DNA of 64,000 bases, from the NCBI RefSeq assembly GCF_001969855.1, contig NZ_MRBL01000003.1, positions 186,001 through 250,000 on the forward strand, read 5' to 3'. Position 1 is the first letter of the stretch; each line of letters begins with the position of its first letter. Below the pieces are notes generated by a model. That model did not search any database. It had not been told where the DNA came from and saw only the letters and a program-made list of their open reading frames with translations. The position numbers and the translations under genes were made by a program. Below, one piece after another: positions 61,416 through 64,000 of this stretch. The DNA is from Bacillus haynesii. GTDB lineage: Bacteria > Bacillota > Bacilli > Bacillales > Bacillaceae.

Positions 61416-61435
61416 GGGGCTCTCACAGGCCCCTT
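61416..61435 (+). terminator. Partial terminator between liaH and liaG
   Basis: AGGGGC / GCCCCT stem (extendable by U-A pairs) with an 8-nt loop, followed at a distance by T5. The weak U tract suits read-through into liaG. Confidence 0.55.
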
Positions 61436-61514
61436 ATGCAATTTTTGATTTCTTTCAAAGTTCATTTTCCTTATAATAAGGAGCATACACTTATTAGCCG
61501 AAAGGATTATCCAC

Positions 61515-62378
61515 ATGAAAAAAACGTTTGGAAAACTGCTGATCATCGCCGGCATTCTCATCCTTGCCGGCATGATGTTTAATGGGCGTGAAGGCTTTTC
61601 TTTCTTCGGCTTCAATGACGAGTCAGACCGCACATATCATGCACAGGCAAAAGACATCGATAAAATTGACATTGATGCAAAGAGTATAACAGTCAACATT
61701 CAAGCTGAAAACCGCGATGATATAAAAGCCGAGATTTCAGGAAAAAACGTCCGGCTTGATTCGTCTGAACAGGGGCGTACACTTCAGCTTTCCGCTCATT
61801 CGAAAGGCTTTTGGCCGTTTTTCTGGAAGAAAAATGAGCTGATTGTCAAGATCCCTCCTGAATATCAAGATGATCTGGCGATTTCTTCGGGAAGCGGAAA
61901 TGTCAAACTGTCCGGCGGCGATCTGCATTTGCGAAATGTAGCCTTAAAGTCGGGAAGCGGCAGCCTCAAGGCAGATGACCTTCAGGCGCAAAACCTTTCT
62001 GTAAAAGGGACGTCAGGGGCGGTCAGACTGGAAAACGTTCAAACGGCAGCTGCTGACATCCGCTCCACATCCGGTAATACAAAACTTGAAAATGTCACCG
62101 GCAGACTCAGCATCAAACAGACTTCGGGCAATTTGCGTGCTTCTTTTACAGAGATTAACGATCCACTGAGCATCAAACAGACATCCGGAAACACCAAGCT
62201 CAAACTTCCCGATGATGCCGACATCAGTCTTGAAGCCGAGTCGACAAGCGGGAACATCAGTCATTCTTATTCATTTGACCAAGTCACCAATGAGAAACGG
62301 ACGCTGACTGGAAAAAAAAGAAATGGAAAAAATAAAATCAACATCTCCATTACGAGCGGAAATGTCTCAATTGAGTAA
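61515..62378 (+). CDS. liaG: LiaG, membrane-anchored DUF4097 beta-repeat protein
   Basis: Protein of 287 aa with one N-terminal transmembrane helix (about 7-24) and an extracytoplasmic repeat domain. From about residue 125 to the end the unit SGSGN/TSGN recurs: SGSGNVKL, SGSGSLKA, TSGAVRLE, TSGNTKLE, TSGNLRAS, TSGNTKLK, TSGNISHS, TSGNVSIE, at roughly 18-24 residue spacing, as in right-handed beta-helix DUF4097 proteins. The function is unknown in B. subtilis too. It is separated from liaH by 106 nt and has its own ribosome site. Confidence 0.9.
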   Translation: MKKTFGKLLIIAGILILAGMMFNGREGFSFFGFNDESDRTYHAQAKDIDKIDIDAKSITVNIQAENRDDIKAEISGKNVRLDSSEQGRTLQLSAHSKGFWPFFWKKNELIVKIPPEYQDDLAISSGSGNVKLSGGDLHLRNVALKSGSGSLKADDLQAQNLSVKGTSGAVRLENVQTAAADIRSTSGNTKLENVTGRLSIKQTSGNLRASFTEINDPLSIKQTSGNTKLKLPDDADISLEAESTSGNISHSYSFDQVTNEKRTLTGKKRNGKNKINISITSGNVSIE

Positions 62379-62408
62379 TCGACAAGAAGAAAGGGGGCTC
62401 GAGTCAGC

Positions 62409-63140
62409 ATGCGTCTTACAAAAAACCAGCTGATCGGACTGATCATTGTACTCTTCGGAATCAGCATATTTTTGCAAAACAGCGGGCTTGGAGACGCGTT
62501 ATTCTGGCCGCTCGCTTTTCTTTTTGCCGGGTATTTTCTTCACAAATATTCCCGCCGCTGGCTCGGGTCTGTCATGTATATTTTTGCGGGCTTTCTGCTG
62601 CTGAAAGACATCTTCAGCATTACATTCAGCCTGTTCGGCTTTTTCTTTGCCGCTTTCTTAATCTATGCGGGATACCGGCTGGTGACAAACCAGCCGGTAT
62701 TTGACCGCCATAAGCCGAAAGGAAGAGGAAAGGAAAAGGCGGATTCCAAGCCGCTTCAGGAGAAGAACAGTCCGGGACAGCGCAGCTTCTTTTTCGGTGA
62801 TGTAAAATTGATGAAAACACCTTTTGACTTAAATGATTTGAATATCTCCGGGTTTATCGGTGACGTGAAAATCGATTTGTCAAAGGCGATTATTTCAGAG
62901 GGAGAAAACACCATCGTCATTACGGGGTTGATCGGAGATGTCGATATTTACATTCCGTCCGATCTTGAGGTGTCCATCAGCTCTTCTGCGTTCGTTGGAG
63001 ACATTGACGTCATCGGCGGCCGAAAAAGCGGTATCGGCAATCAAATCTATACCGAGACAGAGAATTACGAGCAGTCGGCACGACGGGTCAAAATTTCGAT
63101 TTCGCTGTTTATCGGCGATGTGGATGTGCGGTTCATATGA
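62409..63140 (+). CDS. liaF: LiaF, inhibitor of the LiaRS two-component system
   Basis: Membrane protein of 243 aa that keeps LiaS-LiaR off without stress. Four hydrophobic segments cover about residues 8-90. A soluble C-terminal domain (about 125-243) has five copies of a GDV/GDI strand motif: FFGDVKL, FIGDVKI, LIGDVDI, FVGDIDV and FIGDVDV. The stop overlaps the liaS start (ATGA), matching their functional coupling. Confidence 0.95.
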   Translation: MRLTKNQLIGLIIVLFGISIFLQNSGLGDALFWPLAFLFAGYFLHKYSRRWLGSVMYIFAGFLLLKDIFSITFSLFGFFFAAFLIYAGYRLVTNQPVFDRHKPKGRGKEKADSKPLQEKNSPGQRSFFFGDVKLMKTPFDLNDLNISGFIGDVKIDLSKAIISEGENTIVITGLIGDVDIYIPSDLEVSISSSAFVGDIDVIGGRKSGIGNQIYTETENYEQSARRVKISISLFIGDVDVRFI

Positions 63141-64000
63141 GAACGAACAGACTTGCAAACATTCAATGGCGCGCCGTCCGCTTATCCCTTGGTGTCAGCT
63201 TTACGATTTTTATTGCAGTATTGGGATTTATGCTGTTTTACTACCAGCTGGATCCAAGTGTACTTATCGTTTCCAGGTGGTTCGGGATTCCGTTTATCGC
63301 GCTTCTCGCATTGATCAGCGTAGCTGTCGGATTCGGCTCAGGTTATATGTTCGGCAATCAGCTGAAAAAACGGCTTGAAAAGCTGATCGAATCGATTCTA
63401 AAGTACGAAAACGGCAACTTTGCCTACCGGATTCCGTCGCTTGGAGACGATGAGATCGGGCTGGCCGCCGACCAGCTCAATGAGATGGCCAAACGGATCG
63501 AAAGACAGGTTGCCTCTTTGCAAAAGCTGTCCAATGAGAGAGCGGAATGGCAGGATCAAATGAAAAAATCGGTGATCTCCGAAGAGCGGCAGCGTCTCGC
63601 GCGCGAATTGCATGATGCGGTGAGCCAGCAGCTGTTTGCGATTTCCATGATGACTTCAGCCGTATTGGAGGGAATCGACGCTGCCGCTGAAGAGAAGCTC
63701 GCCCAAAGGCTGAAAATGGTCGAAAAAATGGCGGCCGATGCCCAGAATGAAATGAGGGCGCTGCTTTTACATTTGCGACCTGTTACGCTTGAAGGGAAAG
63801 GTCTAAAAGAAGGGCTTGCAGATCTTTTGAAAGAATTTAAAGCGAAACAGTCGATCGACATCGATTGGGAGATCGAGGATGCGGGCAAACTTCCGAAAGG
63901 TGTGGAAGACCACCTGTTCAGGATCGTTCAAGAAGCGCTCTCAAACGTGTTCCGGCATTCAAAAGCGACAAAAGTCACCGTCCGACTGCTGCTCAGGAAC
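63137..64000 (+). CDS. liaS: Sensor histidine kinase LiaS (partial, C-terminus outside window)
   Basis: NarL-type (HisKA_3) kinase sensing cell-envelope damage; 288 codons are seen before the window edge. Two transmembrane helices (about 15-37 and 48-72) enclose a very short outside loop, typical of intramembrane-sensing kinases. A HAMP domain (about 73-125) follows, then ARELHDAVSQQLFAISMM with phospho-acceptor His159. The start of the ATPase domain is seen at IVQEALSNVFRHSKA (N-box). The start overlaps liaF by 4 nt. liaR is expected next, outside the window. Confidence 0.95.
   Translation, partial: MRTNRLANIQWRAVRLSLGVSFTIFIAVLGFMLFYYQLDPSVLIVSRWFGIPFIALLALISVAVGFGSGYMFGNQLKKRLEKLIESILKYENGNFAYRIPSLGDDEIGLAADQLNEMAKRIERQVASLQKLSNERAEWQDQMKKSVISEERQRLARELHDAVSQQLFAISMMTSAVLEGIDAAAEEKLAQRLKMVEKMAADAQNEMRALLLHLRPVTLEGKGLKEGLADLLKEFKAKQSIDIDWEIEDAGKLPKGVEDHLFRIVQEALSNVFRHSKATKVTVRLLLRN

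Noticed and set aside
1-64000. CRISPR arrays, tRNA/rRNA genes, insertion sequences or prophage genes
   Set aside because: No regularly spaced repeats, transposase or integrase-like proteins, tRNA-like cloverleaf sequences or attachment-site duplications were seen by eye.

Overview
The window looks like chromosome of a Bacillus subtilis-group species, most like B. licheniformis or a close relative. This is judged from protein similarity and gene order recalled from memory, not from a search. Strong AGGAGG-type ribosome sites, frequent GTG/TTG starts, CcpA-type cre sites, Fur, CzrA and LiaR-type operators, and lysine and cobalamin riboswitches all fit. Much of the window follows the order of the B. 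subtilis cadA-bdbDC-yvgT-helD / yvgN / yvgJ-yvsG-yvsH / yvrHb-yvrG / yvrD-btuFCD / yvqK / liaIHGFSR arc. Carbohydrate operons are interposed that the B. subtilis arc, as I remember it, lacks. I saw no rRNA, tRNA, insertion sequence, prophage or CRISPR array.

Layout. 1-2.5 kb (-): a manganese-type ABC importer (ATPase, permease, partial binding lipoprotein) behind a promoter with two MntR-like boxes. 2.6-10.9 kb (-): a five-gene operon of sugar ABC importer, YicI-type alpha-xylosidase and exported GH3 glycosidase behind a XylR-like palindrome. 11-14.5 kb (+): cadA with a CzrA-like operator, then bdbD-bdbC. 14.5-26.7 kb: GNAT, a 30-residue membrane peptide, GrpB, YvgT, HelD, a DUF5412 protein, a class V aminotransferase, a ROK fructokinase, YvgN, an MFS exporter, YvgJ and YvsG. 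26.9-32 kb: a 46-residue protein, a lysine riboswitch with yvsH, and a Fur-boxed siderophore permease/ATPase set without a binding protein. 32.1-34.7 kb: YvrHb-YvrG. 34.7-43.1 kb (+): a hexuronate operon (uxaC, symporter, exuR, uxaB, uxaA, cytoplasmic GH28) behind two 18-bp palindromes.

43.1-48.3 kb: SDR and GntR genes (-), then a cobalamin riboswitch and btuF-btuC-btuD(+CbiZ-like tail). 48.4-58.4 kb: an apparently uncharacterised acid-sugar catabolic cluster: lyase/aldolase of the DapA/NanA fold, Fe-dependent alcohol dehydrogenase, sodium:solute symporter, cytoplasmic Asp-box (sialidase-fold) protein, PrpR-like regulator lacking GAFTGA, DUF1537 kinase, PdxA2-type dehydrogenase and a convergent SDR. 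A shared operator-like motif lies near both ends of the cluster. 58.5-60.2 kb: PduO-type adenosyltransferase and a cytoplasmic pectin methylesterase. 60.2-64 kb: liaI-liaH-liaG-liaF-liaS, the last gene cut by the window end.

How the parts fit. Several modules suit plant-biomass growth: xyloglucan-type oligosaccharides through the GH31/GH3 operon, pectin through the methylesterase, GH28 and hexuronate genes, and four-carbon acid sugars through the kinase/PdxA2 pair. B12 capture (btu) and adenosylation (pduO) form a salvage pair. Metal homeostasis (Mn, Cd/Zn/Co, Fe) and envelope stress (lia, yvrG, LTA primase) make up the rest.
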